A stretch of DNA of 64,000 nt, from positions 1 to 64,000 of the forward strand of contig JAPLRP010000039.1 of NCBI GenBank assembly GCA_026399095.1. Direction: 5' to 3'. This stretch comes from Methylococcales bacterium. GTDB lineage: Bacteria; Pseudomonadota; Gammaproteobacteria; Methylococcales; Methylomonadaceae. The position numbers were made by a program, and so were the translations under genes. This document shows positions 53,812 through 63,492 of the stretch, piece after piece. The notes beneath the pieces were generated by a model that made no database searches, had not been told where the DNA came from, and saw nothing but the letters and a program-made list of their open reading frames with translations. Numbering within the stretch: the stretch's first letter is position 1; each line of letters starts with the position of its first letter.

Positions 53812-54573
53812 TTATTTAGCTTCTTCTTCGGTAGCTGCTGCTTCGACTGCAACCTCTTCGGCAGCTTCAGGCTCCGGCTCATCATCTTCAACGTCCACTT
53901 TTCTTTCAACAACTCGCCATTTAGAGGCAGTAGGATCAATCTTTTTTTCTTCTACTTCTGGTTCAGGTTTTTTGCTTAATACTTCAATAAACGCTAAAAA
54001 CCACTCCTGTTCTTTAACGCCAGCCATGTCCGGATCGCTTAAAATATCGGCAACATCAGGCAAAGTTGCACGGCTTCTGGAGCTTTCCAATGCTTTAAGG
54101 CAGGCTTCTTTATCACCACGTAATCCATAAATACACGCCAGATTATAAGAGGCTGTTGCTGCTTGAATGGCATTGGCTCTTTCAAATTGTTGTTTAGCCA
54201 ATTCGTATAAGCGGTCATGCGGCATTGCTTTCTTTAAGCGGGCATAATCCATATAAGCTACGCCGCTATTGATTGCCGCTCCCAGATAATCAGGATTAAT
54301 CAGCTGGCAAAAGGCAAATCTGTCAATGGCGTCTTGAAAGAGCTTGGCCGCTTCGTCTCCAGTTTTGGTTTGTGCCTGGTGTAATAAGGCAAAACCCCAG
54401 TTATATAAAGTTTCTGCGCGGAGGGGGTCGTCGAGTAAAATATCCGCATAGCCTTGATAAGCGGCTTTAAACAGGCCATCCGCTGTACTACCTTCACTTT
54501 TACGTGCTTGTGCAGTTTGCTTGATGGTTGCATTGAGTTTGGATTTTTTTGTGAACGATGATAACAAGGACAT
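53812..54573 (-). CDS. TPR-like repeat protein with acidic C-terminus
   Basis: A 253-residue protein. Residues ~30-190 are helical-repeat sequence of tetratricopeptide type (AAYQGYADILLDDPLRAETL, ALLHQAQTKTGDEAAKLFQD, GAAINSGVAYMDYARL, ATASYNLACIYGLRGDKEAC), and the last ~50 residues are Glu/Ala-rich (DEPEPEAAEEVAVEAAATEE). There is no signal peptide or membrane helix, so it is cytosolic. TPR proteins bind partners; no enzyme domain is present. It lies between two inverted copies of a palindromic repeat with DUF2288 on the other strand. Confidence 0.7.
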   Translation of the reverse strand: MSLLSSFTKKSKLNATIKQTAQARKSEGSTADGLFKAAYQGYADILLDDPLRAETLYNWGFALLHQAQTKTGDEAAKLFQDAIDRFAFCQLINPDYLGAAINSGVAYMDYARLKKAMPHDRLYELAKQQFERANAIQAATASYNLACIYGLRGDKEACLKALESSRSRATLPDVADILSDPDMAGVKEQEWFLAFIEVLSKKPEPEVEEKKIDPTASKWRVVERKVDVEDDEPEPEAAEEVAVEAAATEEEAK

Positions 54574-54661
54574 TAACTTTAGCTCCTGACTAAATTATTA
54601 TTATTTTGCTTATTATAAAACACCCGCTCTATTTCTAACGACACTATTCAATATTTAACTC

Positions 54662-54961
54662 ATGAATAAATCATATGACGACGCTATTACCCGAGAAAAG
54701 GTCAATCTGGAAACCTCAAGAATTGCCTGGCAAGAATTACAGCGTTTTTTTGCCAGTGGCTGTGCGGTGTTTGTTACCTCCACACTAGATTTGGTTGATG
54801 TTGCCTACCAGTTTTCCATTGACAATAAAGATCAGGTTGCGCAGTGGCTGCAAGATAAGGAGCTTGCCCTTGTCTCTGATCAGCAGGCAATGGAATGGTT
54901 GGAAACAGATGCAGAAGTGTGGGCGGTTGTGGTTAAGCCTTGGATATTGGTGCAGTTGTAA
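54662..54961 (+). CDS. DUF2288 family protein
   Basis: A 99-residue soluble protein with segments typical of DUF2288: LETSRIAWQELQRFFASGCA, LDLVDVAYQFSIDNKDQVAQ and WLETDAEVWAVVVKPWILVQL. No role is known for the family. The start codon is ATG, only 88 bases from the divergent TPR-like gene. A copy of the palindromic repeat begins 28 bases past the stop. Confidence 0.8.
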   Translation: MNKSYDDAITREKVNLETSRIAWQELQRFFASGCAVFVTSTLDLVDVAYQFSIDNKDQVAQWLQDKELALVSDQQAMEWLETDAEVWAVVVKPWILVQL

Positions 54962-54988
54962 ATCCGCGTGTTCTTGATCCTAAAAACA

Positions 54989-55116
54989 GCAGTTAGTCCA
55001 CGAAAAGCAAGAAGGACACGAAAAGTTTTTAGCTTGTTATAGTCTAACAACCTTTCATTCTTTAAATGAAGAGCGACTTACTTGTCTATTTTCGTGTTTT
55101 TCGTGGATCAAATATT
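54989..55116 (+). repeat. Palindromic interspersed repeat, copy 2
   Basis: A ~128-bp element starting GCAGTTAGTCCACGAAAAG and ending TTTTTCGTGGATCAAATATT. It is the inverted partner of the element at 53660-53793, with the same outer sequences and a different centre. It lies between DUF2288 and the convergent rhlE gene. Confidence 0.65.
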
Positions 55117-55145
55117 TTTCTAATTCGAATAAGCCTGGAACGGAT

Positions 55146-56465
55146 TTACGCTTTACCTCTTGAGCCTGAGCGTCCTTGGCCTCTGGATTCGATACGCTTA
55201 CTATCAGACCGTTTACTGTCGGCGGGTTTTGCGCCTCGAGCGGCTGGTTTTTTAGAGTGCCTTAAATCTTTTTTACCGGTAGTCTTATTGGGTGCGTTCT
55301 TTTTAGGCGCATCAATCACTTTTAATGAGACGGGCTCGTAGCCGGTATCCGCAACACGCGGAATTTGCCGTTTAAGTAGTTTCTCGATTTCAACCAAACT
55401 CCACGCTTCTTCAGGACAAACCAACGACAAAGCCTCTCCGCTAGAGCCAGCGCGTCCTGTACGACCAATACGGTGAATATAATCTTCGGGAACTTGCGGC
55501 AAATCATAATTAATAACATGCGGTAAATTGTCAATATCCAAGCCGCGCGCGGCAATATCGGTTGCTACTAAGACGGTGACTTTGCCGGTTTTAAAGTATT
55601 CCAAGGCTTTGTTACGAGCGCCCTGCGTTTTATCGCCATGCAACGCAGCGGTGCGGATACCGTCTTCAATCAGTTGCTTTTCCAGTCGGTCAGCACCATG
55701 TTTGGTGCGAACAAATACCAGCACTTGCTTCCAGTTATTGCTACCAATCAAATAGGATAGTAAGGCGCGTTTGTACTCGCGATCAATACCATAAACACGC
55801 TCAGCGACGTTTTCAGCCGTGGCGTTTTGTTTGGCAACTTCTACTTCAACAGGATTGTTTAATAACTGTGCGGCCAGTGATTTGATGGCATTAGGTACAG
55901 TAGCTGAAAACAACAAGCTCTGCCGTTTTTTTGGAATCAGCGCCATGATTTCCTTAATATCCGGCATAAAGCCCATATCCAACATGCGATCAGCTTCATC
56001 CAATACCAATATTTCTATATTAGCCAGATTAATATTACGTTGCTTAACATGATCGATCAAACGCCCCGGCGTTGCAACTACGATGTCACACCCCCGTTTG
56101 AGTTGACGGGTCTGTATACCAACGCTCGCACCACCGACAACCGCTTCCACATGTAAGGGTAAATGCTGGTTATACGTTAATACACTTTCATAAACTTGGG
56201 CGGCTAATTCGCGAGTGGGTACTAATATCAGTGCGCGAACACGTCTGGGCTTTTGATGGGGATCATGCGTTTCAAACAAGCGCTGCAATAACGGCAACGT
56301 AAAGCTGGCTGTTTTGCCTGTTCCGGTTTGCGCGCCAGCCAATACATCCTTGCCTTCAAGAATCAAGGGAATGGCTTTTTGTTGGACGGGTGTCGGTGTA
56401 ATGTAACCTTGATCGGCTACGGATTTAAGGAGTTCCTCGATTAAGCCGAGCTGAACAAAAGACAT
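55146..56465 (-). CDS. rhlE: ATP-dependent RNA helicase RhlE
   Basis: A 439-residue DEAD-box helicase. It has the Q motif with [14 protein letters not shown], Walker [17 protein letters not shown], the [12 protein letters not shown] and TPGRL motifs, [16 protein letters not shown], and the C-terminal domain with [14 protein letters not shown] and [16 protein letters not shown] basic, low-complexity tail ([30 protein letters not shown]) ends it, as in RhlE. It unwinds RNA, chiefly in ribosome assembly and mRNA turnover. The ATG at 56465, with AGAGG eight bases upstream, is the start; in-frame ATGs upstream are not family-supported. Confidence 0.92.
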   Translation of the reverse strand: MSFVQLGLIEELLKSVADQGYITPTPVQQKAIPLILEGKDVLAGAQTGTGKTASFTLPLLQRLFETHDPHQKPRRVRALILVPTRELAAQVYESVLTYNQHLPLHVEAVVGGASVGIQTRQLKRGCDIVVATPGRLIDHVKQRNINLANIEILVLDEADRMLDMGFMPDIKEIMALIPKKRQSLLFSATVPNAIKSLAAQLLNNPVEVEVAKQNATAENVAERVYGIDREYKRALLSYLIGSNNWKQVLVFVRTKHGADRLEKQLIEDGIRTAALHGDKTQGARNKALEYFKTGKVTVLVATDIAARGLDIDNLPHVINYDLPQVPEDYIHRIGRTGRAGSSGEALSLVCPEEAWSLVEIEKLLKRQIPRVADTGYEPVSLKVIDAPKKNAPNKTTGKKDLRHSKKPAARGAKPADSKRSDSKRIESRGQGRSGSRGKA

Positions 56466-56744
56466 TAAAAAAACCTCTGGTAAAAACTCACCTAAAATCA
56501 TTATAGAGCCTAATGATTTTGGAAAGCTGTTGCAAAACAACATTATACTGTAAAAATAGCCTTGACCCTGAACACTACTTGTTAATTAAGTAATTATCCT
56601 TACAAGAAATACTTCAAGACTAGCTATAAGAGGCGACAATGTTATACTTTATGCGTCTACAGCTAGCTAAATTCGCATGAATGCGATGCATAGGGTTATT
56701 TGTAAATAATAAACATAGGCAAAACCAATCATCAGGAAATAAAT

Positions 56745-58991
56745 TTGTACGCACAAAGTTTCGCTTTAATTTTTATGCTATTTATCATGCCGGGGTGTTC
56801 TGTGAATCATCAAGAAACAAACAGTGATGTAGAAAATAAAGTCAAAAACCTTCTTGCCAGCATGTCGCTGGAAGAAAAAATCGGCCAGATGACTCAGATA
56901 GATGTCGCGGTTATTGCTGCTCCGGAAGAGCTCAATGCAGCCAATCCAATTGATCAAGCCAAGCTGGAAGATGCTGTTTTAAATCATCATATCGGCTCTA
57001 TTCTGAATACACCTTACACGCCGCATAACAAAGCCCAGACTGTCGAGACATGGCGAAAAATGCTGCAATCAGTTCAAGCGGTTGCGGCAAAATCACGCTT
57101 GAAAATACCGGTACTTTACGGAATAGATGCGATACATGGCGCTACTTATATAAAAGATTCCACTTTGTTTCCACAAGCCATTAACATGGCAGCGACCTTT
57201 AACCCTGAATTAAGTGTTAAGGAAGGCGAAATTACTGCCAGAGAACTACGCACAGCCGGTCTGCAATGGAATTTTTCACCCGTTATGGATATTGGTCGCC
57301 AGCCGCTTTGGCCACGTTTATGGGAAACTTATGGAGAAGATGTTCATTTGGCTACTGTTTTAGGCACCTCTTTTATAGAGGGACAACAAGGCGATGATTT
57401 TTCTGCGCCCGATAAAGTGTTGACCTGTTTGAAACATTATGTGGGTTATAGTTATCCTCTTAATGGCAGGGATAGAACGCCTGCCTGGATTGGCGAAAGA
57501 ACACTTAGAGAGTATTTTCTGCCCACTTTTGAGGCGGGTGTAAAAGCCGGATCACCGACCATTATGGTTAACTCTGGAGAAGTTGACGGTATTCCCGGGC
57601 ACGCTAATTATCATTATCTAACCACCATTTTGCGTAATGAAATGGGCTTTAAAGGCTTTACGGTGTCTGATTGGGAGGATATTAAACGTCTTTATACGCG
57701 TGATAAATTAGCCGCCAACGAGAAAGAGGCGGTAAAAATTGCGGTGATGGCGGGTATTGATATGAGTATGGTGCCTTTGGATTTTTCTTTTTATGATTTG
57801 TTACTGGAACTGGTCAAATCCGGAGAAGTGCCGCTAGCCCGAATAGACGAAGCCGTATCCCGAATTCTTTTGGTAAAGTTTGAGGCTGGTTTATTCAATC
57901 CCAATCCGCAGGTTTTACCCACGAAAGAAAACTTTGCAACAACGGAAGCCCTTGATACCAATCTTCAGGCAGCCAGAGAATCTATTGTACTTGCAAAAAA
58001 TGCCAACCATATTTTGCCCTTAAAAAAAGAAAGCAGTATTTTGGTAACAGGCCCTACCGCAAATTTATTAAATGTCATGAATGGCGGCTGGACTATTACT
58101 TGGCAGGGTGATGATGAAAGTTTACATCCGCAGGATAAGTTAACGGTTTTGGAAGCCATACAGAAAAAAGCAACCGGCAAAGTGACTTATGTTGGCGGTG
58201 ATTCTTTTGATAAGGCCATTGATATTGAAAAAGCCGTAGCAGAGGCCAAAAATCACGACACGATAGTGTTATGTCTGGGTGAAAAACCTTATACTGAAAC
58301 TGTCGGCAATATTGACTCGCTAAATCTTGATCAAGCTCAGATTAATCTTGCCAACGCCCTCATTGCAACCGGAAAGCCGGTCATTTTGATTACCTTGGGG
58401 GGTCGTCCTCGCATCATAACCAGTATCGCTGAACAGGTTCCCGGTGTTATTTTAGGATTTTTACCCGGTATGGAAGGCGGCTTGGCCATTGCTGATATTT
58501 TATTTGGTGACTATAATCCCGATGGCAAGCTACCCATTACCTATCCAAGAACGACTAACGGCATTACGCCCTATGATTACAAGCCCATCGAATCGTATGA
58601 GCAGAATACTTACCATCCTTTGTATGCATTTGGTCATGGCTTGAGCTATACCACTTTTCAAACCAGTGAATTAAGGGTAGAAAAAGACAAAATTAATAGC
58701 AACGAAGCTATCAATATTACGGTTACCGTTAAAAATACCGGCTCCTTAAAAGGTAAGGAAACCGTGTTGCTTTATGTAAACGATGTCGCAGCTTCTGTTA
58801 CCCGCCCCAACAAACAGTTAAAAGGGTTTAAAAAAATCGAACTTAATCCTGACCAAGCCAAAAATATTAGCTTTACCTTAACACCAAACGATTTGTCTTT
58901 TATTGGCGTTGATCTTAAACGGGTTGTTGAGTCGGGCGATTTTAAGGTAATAGTCGGTAATGAAACGGTTAATTTTTCTATCGTAAAATAA
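56745..58991 (+). CDS. GH3 beta-glucosidase, lipoprotein (BglX-like)
   Basis: A 748-residue family 3 glycoside hydrolase. It begins at TTG with AGGAA upstream. The N-terminus (LIFMLFIMPGC) is a lipoprotein signal, so the enzyme is anchored in the outer membrane or periplasm. The catalytic TIM barrel has MSLEEKIGQMTQIDV, PVLYGIDAIHGATYI, CLKHYVGYSYPLNGRDR and the nucleophile Asp in FTVSDWEDI. The C-terminal alpha/beta domain (VILGFLPGMEGGLAIADIL) and a fibronectin-like end domain (ITVTVKNTGSLKGKETVLLY) complete BglX architecture. It releases glucose from beta-glucosides. It is directly followed by a sugar transporter. Confidence 0.92.
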   Translation: MYAQSFALIFMLFIMPGCSVNHQETNSDVENKVKNLLASMSLEEKIGQMTQIDVAVIAAPEELNAANPIDQAKLEDAVLNHHIGSILNTPYTPHNKAQTVETWRKMLQSVQAVAAKSRLKIPVLYGIDAIHGATYIKDSTLFPQAINMAATFNPELSVKEGEITARELRTAGLQWNFSPVMDIGRQPLWPRLWETYGEDVHLATVLGTSFIEGQQGDDFSAPDKVLTCLKHYVGYSYPLNGRDRTPAWIGERTLREYFLPTFEAGVKAGSPTIMVNSGEVDGIPGHANYHYLTTILRNEMGFKGFTVSDWEDIKRLYTRDKLAANEKEAVKIAVMAGIDMSMVPLDFSFYDLLLELVKSGEVPLARIDEAVSRILLVKFEAGLFNPNPQVLPTKENFATTEALDTNLQAARESIVLAKNANHILPLKKESSILVTGPTANLLNVMNGGWTITWQGDDESLHPQDKLTVLEAIQKKATGKVTYVGGDSFDKAIDIEKAVAEAKNHDTIVLCLGEKPYTETVGNIDSLNLDQAQINLANALIATGKPVILITLGGRPRIITSIAEQVPGVILGFLPGMEGGLAIADILFGDYNPDGKLPITYPRTTNGITPYDYKPIESYEQNTYHPLYAFGHGLSYTTFQTSELRVEKDKINSNEAINITVTVKNTGSLKGKETVLLYVNDVAASVTRPNKQLKGFKKIELNPDQAKNISFTLTPNDLSFIGVDLKRVVESGDFKVIVGNETVNFSIVK

Positions 58992-59006
58992 TCAACAAGG
59001 TTTTTA

Positions 59007-60314
59007 ATGGCTAAGCTAACTAACGCATCAACAACATCCACTTATTTACCTGATGGAGGCGATAAAAATCCCTATTTAGGTTCATTAACTATTTTAACGT
59101 CGCTGTTTTTTATCTGGGGTTTTATTACCTGTTTAAATGATATTTTGATTCCGCATTTAAAAGCGGTATTCACCTTAAATTACACGCAGGCGATGTTGGT
59201 TCAGTTTTGCTTTTTTACCGCCTATTTTATCGTTTCTGTACCTAGTGGTTATTTAGTCGAAAAAATTGGCTACAAAGGTGGAATTATTAGCGGCTTATCA
59301 ATAGCGGGCATCGGCTGCTTGTTATTTTATCCGGCTGCAAGTGAGCATTCCTATCCTTTGTTTTTAGCCGCGTTTTTTGTTTTGGCTTCTGGCATTACTT
59401 TATTGCAAGTTGCTGCCAACCCGTATGTTACCATTTTGGGAAAGCCTGAAACGGCTTCGAGTCGGTTAACGATGACGCAAGCTTTTAATTCCTTGGGTAC
59501 CACTATTGCGCCCTACTTTGGCACTTTATTTATTTTGTCTTCGGCCGTTAAAAGCGCAGAAGAAATTAACTTACTTAATATTAACGACTTATCAAACTAT
59601 CAAGCTGCCCAAGCGGCTGCCGTTCAAAATCCTTATCTGTTTCTGGCTGCACTGTTATTTTTTATTGCGGTTCTCTTTGCGCTTATCAAGTTACCCGATA
59701 TTAAAGCTATCGACCCAGAACCCGACCATACTGGAAAATTATCACTCACTCGTCAACATGACAGTGCTTGGGGATATAAGCACTTGGTCTTAGGCGCGAT
59801 TGCCATTTTTGTTTATGTCGGTGGTGAAGTCTGTATCGGCAGTTTTCTTATTAATTTTATGGGTGAACCTGGCATTGCCGGCTTGGCAGAAAAAGATGCA
59901 GGAAACTATGTCACTTTTTATTGGGGCGGGGCTATGGTGGGACGATTTATCGGTGCGGCCGTTATGCAAAAAATTCAACCGGGCAAAGTACTGGCCTTTA
60001 ACGCACTCACTGCAGCAGCTTTAGTTTTAACGACCATCATGGCCGGCGGATCTGTTGCTATGTGGGCTATTCTTGCGGTGGGCTTGTTTAATTCAATTAT
60101 GTTTCCAACCATCTTCTCACTGGCTGTAAGTGGCTTGGGGAAACACACTGGACAAGGATCTGGAATTTTATGCGCGGCAATAGTTGGAGGCGCTATTCTT
60201 CCTGTTATACAAGGTTTTTTTGCAGACCGGATCGGCATTCAAACCGCATTTTTTATTCCAGTTTTGTGCTATTTATTTGTAGCTTTTTACGGCTGGAGGG
60301 GCCATAGGTATTAA
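59007..60314 (+). CDS. FucP/GluP-type sugar:proton symporter
   Basis: A 435-residue MFS transporter with 12 membrane segments. The pattern [19 protein letters not shown] near the N-terminus and [20 protein letters not shown] follow FucP/GluP, with [16 protein letters not shown] and later [16 protein letters not shown]. Family members take up L-fucose, glucose or galactose with protons. It starts 15 bases after the beta-glucosidase stop (AAGG ribosome site) and is almost certainly co-transcribed, which points to glucose released by that enzyme as the substrate. Confidence 0.88.
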   Translation: MAKLTNASTTSTYLPDGGDKNPYLGSLTILTSLFFIWGFITCLNDILIPHLKAVFTLNYTQAMLVQFCFFTAYFIVSVPSGYLVEKIGYKGGIISGLSIAGIGCLLFYPAASEHSYPLFLAAFFVLASGITLLQVAANPYVTILGKPETASSRLTMTQAFNSLGTTIAPYFGTLFILSSAVKSAEEINLLNINDLSNYQAAQAAAVQNPYLFLAALLFFIAVLFALIKLPDIKAIDPEPDHTGKLSLTRQHDSAWGYKHLVLGAIAIFVYVGGEVCIGSFLINFMGEPGIAGLAEKDAGNYVTFYWGGAMVGRFIGAAVMQKIQPGKVLAFNALTAAALVLTTIMAGGSVAMWAILAVGLFNSIMFPTIFSLAVSGLGKHTGQGSGILCAAIVGGAILPVIQGFFADRIGIQTAFFIPVLCYLFVAFYGWRGHRY

Positions 60315-60379
60315 TATTTTATGGGGGGGAATGAGTTAAATAAGCCATACAACTTACTTAACTCAAACTTTAGAATACC

Positions 60380-60943
60380 TTATTCGGGATCAATACGACT
60401 AATCTTCGAACCTTGCAATCCAATACCTGCCATCAATCCTTTTTGATCAAAGATATAGGCATATACTCCATTTTTGCCTGTCGTTGTTGTTAACGACTTG
60501 GCTACGCCCTTGTCAACGATGACAATACTGGGGCCAACTCCGACTTCCCAGCCCTGACTACGATATAGGTAGTTCAAAGAATCATTGTCCATAAAAAACA
60601 TTGCATAACCAAATGATTGCACGCCCGCTTGCAAGCCATAAGATCCGGCTATTATGTTGTAATAACCTGCTGGATAACCATTTTTAAATAAAGTGCCACC
60701 TGTGCCGTATTGCGCGCCCACCAAAAAGCCGGCTTTAACTATACCTGGAAAGACCAATATACCTTTGGCTCGTCTGGATAATATTTTGGCTTCAGGGTTA
60801 TTAGCGTAAAGATTTTGTAAGGCAGCTCTGGATTCACGAGTAATATCAGCACCTGAACTTGCTAAATCACCCCCCATTGACTGACAACCAGTAAGCCCGA
60901 TAATACTTATCAATATAAGAATTAACCATTTATTATTAAACAT
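60380..60943 (-). CDS. SYLF/YSC84-domain lipoprotein
   Basis: A 187-residue lipoprotein: lipobox ISIIGLTGC with the lipidated Cys near residue 20. The rest is a SYLF (YSC84) domain: EAKILSRRAKGILVFPGIVK, AGFLVGAQYGTGGTLF, GYYNIIAGSYGLQAGVQSFG and GWEVGVGPSIVIVDKG. The domain binds phosphoinositides in eukaryotes; bacterial copies are periplasmic or outer-membrane proteins of unknown role, possibly in lipid binding. It converges on the sugar transporter. Confidence 0.85.
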   Translation of the reverse strand: MFNNKWLILILISIIGLTGCQSMGGDLASSGADITRESRAALQNLYANNPEAKILSRRAKGILVFPGIVKAGFLVGAQYGTGGTLFKNGYPAGYYNIIAGSYGLQAGVQSFGYAMFFMDNDSLNYLYRSQGWEVGVGPSIVIVDKGVAKSLTTTTGKNGVYAYIFDQKGLMAGIGLQGSKISRIDPE

Positions 60944-61047
60944 AAATCACTCCTCTTGTTTTAGTTATTTGGCAAGGCTGTGTACTTGTGTGATTTAACT
61001 CAGATATCGAATCGATAAAATCATATAACCACCCAACTTGCTATGCT

Positions 61048-61521
61048 CTACTTACTAGTATTTTCTAAACCAATTTCATGTATTGCACTTTTACAACGAG
61101 TGCTGACGTCATTCTGATGAGGCTCCATACAGGCCAAAATTCGTCCTTCACCGGGTTGGACATTGGCACAATATTTTGTAATATCTGCATCACACTCGGT
61201 GGCAAGGTAGGTCAGTGCGTTCACAGCATTTAAAAGCTGTTGCGCCGAATCGTATAAAGCGTTTTCGCAAAGGCTTGATAATTTGTCTTCATGGGCATAT
61301 AGGCACGCAAGCGGACGATCATTACCAGGCGTAACGTCATTACAGTAAATATTTAACTCTGCTTTACAACCCTGCACGTAGGTACCTTCAGGGCCTGAAG
61401 TTGAAGTATCCGGAATATTCGGAACGTCATCAACTAAGGGGCCACTAATGACCGGCGAAGGATTGCAGCCAGTAAGCGACAGGCAAATGCCGATAGTCAG
61501 AAAATAAGTTTTTAGTTTCAT
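61048..61521 (-). CDS. Cysteine-rich-repeat lipoprotein
   Basis: A 157-residue lipoprotein (lipobox LSLTGC). The mature part has two copies of the cysteine-rich repeat known from the Golgi protein GLG1: first CKAELNIYC...CLYAHEDKLSSLC, then CDADITKYC...CMEPHQNDVSTRC. Cysteines are spaced to form disulfides in the periplasm. Bacterial versions are widespread, but the function is unknown. It is one of three small exported proteins in a row on the minus strand. Confidence 0.78.
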   Translation of the reverse strand: MKLKTYFLTIGICLSLTGCNPSPVISGPLVDDVPNIPDTSTSGPEGTYVQGCKAELNIYCNDVTPGNDRPLACLYAHEDKLSSLCENALYDSAQQLLNAVNALTYLATECDADITKYCANVQPGEGRILACMEPHQNDVSTRCKSAIHEIGLENTSK

Positions 61522-61607
61522 AAGGTTCCAGTGGGTTGGATGTTAAATTAGGCTACGAAAATAACTTGCTTGTTTTTTTAAAATTAGATTAAATGGTAAC
61601 ACTCAAG

Positions 61608-61949
61608 CTAATTCCACTCTAATATTTTCCACATATTGACACTACTATCACCATGATCCAAATCATCACGACGCACGTCCATTTTGCCGTCGCCATCGTT
61701 ATCAATGAAATAATAGGGCGGGCCAATATCAGGCACCACTTTAATCATATAAAGCCGGCCTCCTCTACGAAACTCTTGTATGGTCTTTTTCCCTTTACGA
61801 ATAATGGTAATGTCGGGCTCTAATGTTTCACCACTTTGCACGGGTAATGGTGGTTCTGGCACTTCGGGCACCGCGTCAAGTTTGGGCGGTTGCTCATCAA
61901 TAGCAAATACCGGAAAGGCAAGAAAACTCAGTAGAATAAAACGACGCAT
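61608..61949 (-). CDS. DUF2782 family exported protein
   Basis: A 113-residue exported protein with a short signal peptide (RRFILLSFLAFPVFA). The mature part contains the DUF2782 pattern PDITIIRKGKKTIQEFRRGG and LYMIKVVPDIGPPYYFIDND, then DGKMDVRRDDLD and a final WKILEW. The family is common in Gammaproteobacteria, often near polA, which is not seen here. It probably acts in the periplasm; no reaction is known. Confidence 0.85.
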   Translation of the reverse strand: MRRFILLSFLAFPVFAIDEQPPKLDAVPEVPEPPLPVQSGETLEPDITIIRKGKKTIQEFRRGGRLYMIKVVPDIGPPYYFIDNDGDGKMDVRRDDLDHGDSSVNMWKILEWN

Positions 61950-62160
61950 GATAATGGCCCATTCATAGTAGAAACTTGTACTATCTTATTACAGTTTTTA
62001 CCCCTGCGCTTGATTAAAATAATCAGATAAGTATTGTTATACCCAAAATGCGCAGAGCATAATTTTTTTAAGCTTGCCTAAAAAAATGTAAGCCAACGCT
62101 ATAATGGTTAATGTATTTAAGGGTAGGTTATAATGTCGATTTTATAAAGGCATTCGGTAT

Positions 62161-62619
62161 ATGAAAAGACTAATTGAAACAAGGATAGTAAATCCTTTAC
62201 TCAAAAAATATGGAATCCCTGCTTACAAAACTCCGGGATCAGCCGGTGTTGATCTTGTTGCCTGCATTGAACAATCAATAGTCATTGCCGCTGGCAAAAA
62301 CATCCTGATTGGTTCGGGCTTGGCTGTCAATATACAAGATCCGGGATTGGTTGCTGTTGTTGCCAGCAGAAGCGGACTTTGTTTAAACAACCAGATTAGG
62401 GTGGGGCAAGGCTTGGGCATTATCGATTCAGATTATCATGGCGAAATTGGCGTTATTTTGCACAATGATGGACAGAGTGATTACATCGTTCAACCCGGCG
62501 AACGAATTGCCCAATTATTATTTATGCCTGTAGTCCAAGTCGCTTTTAAATTGATTGAAGATTTCACCACTATCACTGATAGAGGTGAAGGTGGTTTTGG
62601 TCATACGGGGCGTCATTAA
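62161..62619 (+). CDS. dut: dUTP diphosphatase
   Basis: A 152-residue trimeric dUTPase that keeps uracil out of DNA and supplies dUMP. All five motifs are seen: TPGSAGVDLVA (1), ASRSGLCLNNQIRVG (2), GQGLGIIDSDYHGEIGVIL (3), QPGERIAQLLFMP (4) and DRGEGGFGHTG (5). It is followed by a membrane protein and argB, the dut-algC-argB neighbourhood seen in pseudomonads and related bacteria. Confidence 0.96.
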   Translation: MKRLIETRIVNPLLKKYGIPAYKTPGSAGVDLVACIEQSIVIAAGKNILIGSGLAVNIQDPGLVAVVASRSGLCLNNQIRVGQGLGIIDSDYHGEIGVILHNDGQSDYIVQPGERIAQLLFMPVVQVAFKLIEDFTTITDRGEGGFGHTGRH

Positions 62620-62645
62620 GTTGTTTTTCCAACAAAGGAATCATA

Positions 62646-63446
62646 ATGAAACAAGTATTTTCTTTACTAACGGCATTCACTATTACAATGATTCTGCTTG
62701 TCGGCGGTGGCGTTTATTGGTGGTCTAACGCCAGAATAGACCAAGCCAAGGAATTGGCGTCAACAGCTATTGTCAATACTGTTGCTTTAACGCTATCAGA
62801 GCAGATAGCGTTACTCAGCAGAACGCTTGAAAAAATAGCAGAGGACTCGGAAGTATTGACTGCCATGAGTACTGGAGACCCTGCATCTCTTTCCCTTGTT
62901 GCAACAAAGCTTGAGAAATTTTTTCCGGATGCTTTAAAAATAAGATTATTATTGCCTGATGTTATTCAACTTGATGAAAAAAACTCACCTCGTATGGGCT
63001 TTGCTGACATTGATATGGTTCATGAAACATTAACCAACAACCAATCACCCGGAATACAGGGCTACGAGGGCGCAGACAGACACCTAGCAATAACTCGCAG
63101 AATCATGAACAACGGCCAGCTCGTCGGTGTCATTTTGGCCAGCTTAAATTATGACTTTTTTAAACGAAGTATAGAAGTCGCAGCAGTAAAAGACGGTTAT
63201 ATTGAATTACGACAAGAAAAAATGATACTAGGTGCATCTGGAAAGCGAGATGATTCGAGACTGAATGAAAGCCTACACAAAAAAGTTGAAAACACGAACT
63301 GGGAGATCTTTTATCAATACCCAATCGCAACAGATTTAGCTCAAATTACTTACCTTATCATTATTATCACCGCTCCTATATTACTATCGTTACTTGCTTT
63401 TTTTATTGGCTATAGCCGGATTGCAGATTTAACGGCAAGAAAATAA
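62646..63446 (+). CDS. Membrane sensor-like protein; N-terminal module of long AlgC without the enzyme domain
   Basis: A 266-residue protein with an N-terminal membrane helix (LLTAFTITMILLVGGGVYWW), a ~190-residue periplasmic domain with helices around residues 35-80 and beta strands of a Cache-like sensor (LAITRRIMNNGQLVGVILAS), and a second helix (ITYLIIIITAPILLSLLAFF) near the end. It lies between dut and argB, the place of algC (phosphomannomutase) in many Gammaproteobacteria, where long AlgC proteins have a similar membrane/periplasmic extension. Here the frame ends with TARK and no phosphomutase domain follows. Either the enzyme domain was lost or the module is independent. The assignment is by context and topology. 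Confidence 0.5.
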   Translation: MKQVFSLLTAFTITMILLVGGGVYWWSNARIDQAKELASTAIVNTVALTLSEQIALLSRTLEKIAEDSEVLTAMSTGDPASLSLVATKLEKFFPDALKIRLLLPDVIQLDEKNSPRMGFADIDMVHETLTNNQSPGIQGYEGADRHLAITRRIMNNGQLVGVILASLNYDFFKRSIEVAAVKDGYIELRQEKMILGASGKRDDSRLNESLHKKVENTNWEIFYQYPIATDLAQITYLIIIITAPILLSLLAFFIGYSRIADLTARK

Positions 63447-63492
63447 AACCATCATAAACGACGGTAACAACTTTTTAATATTGGAAAATTAG

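Noticed and set aside
53804-54130. Plus-strand Ser-rich frame
   Set aside because: It is antisense to the Glu/Ala-rich tail of the TPR-like protein, a composition artefact.
60329-60364. Terminator after the sugar transporter
   Set aside because: GAGTTAA...TTAACTC can pair, but the stem is short and A+T-rich and has no U-tract on either strand.
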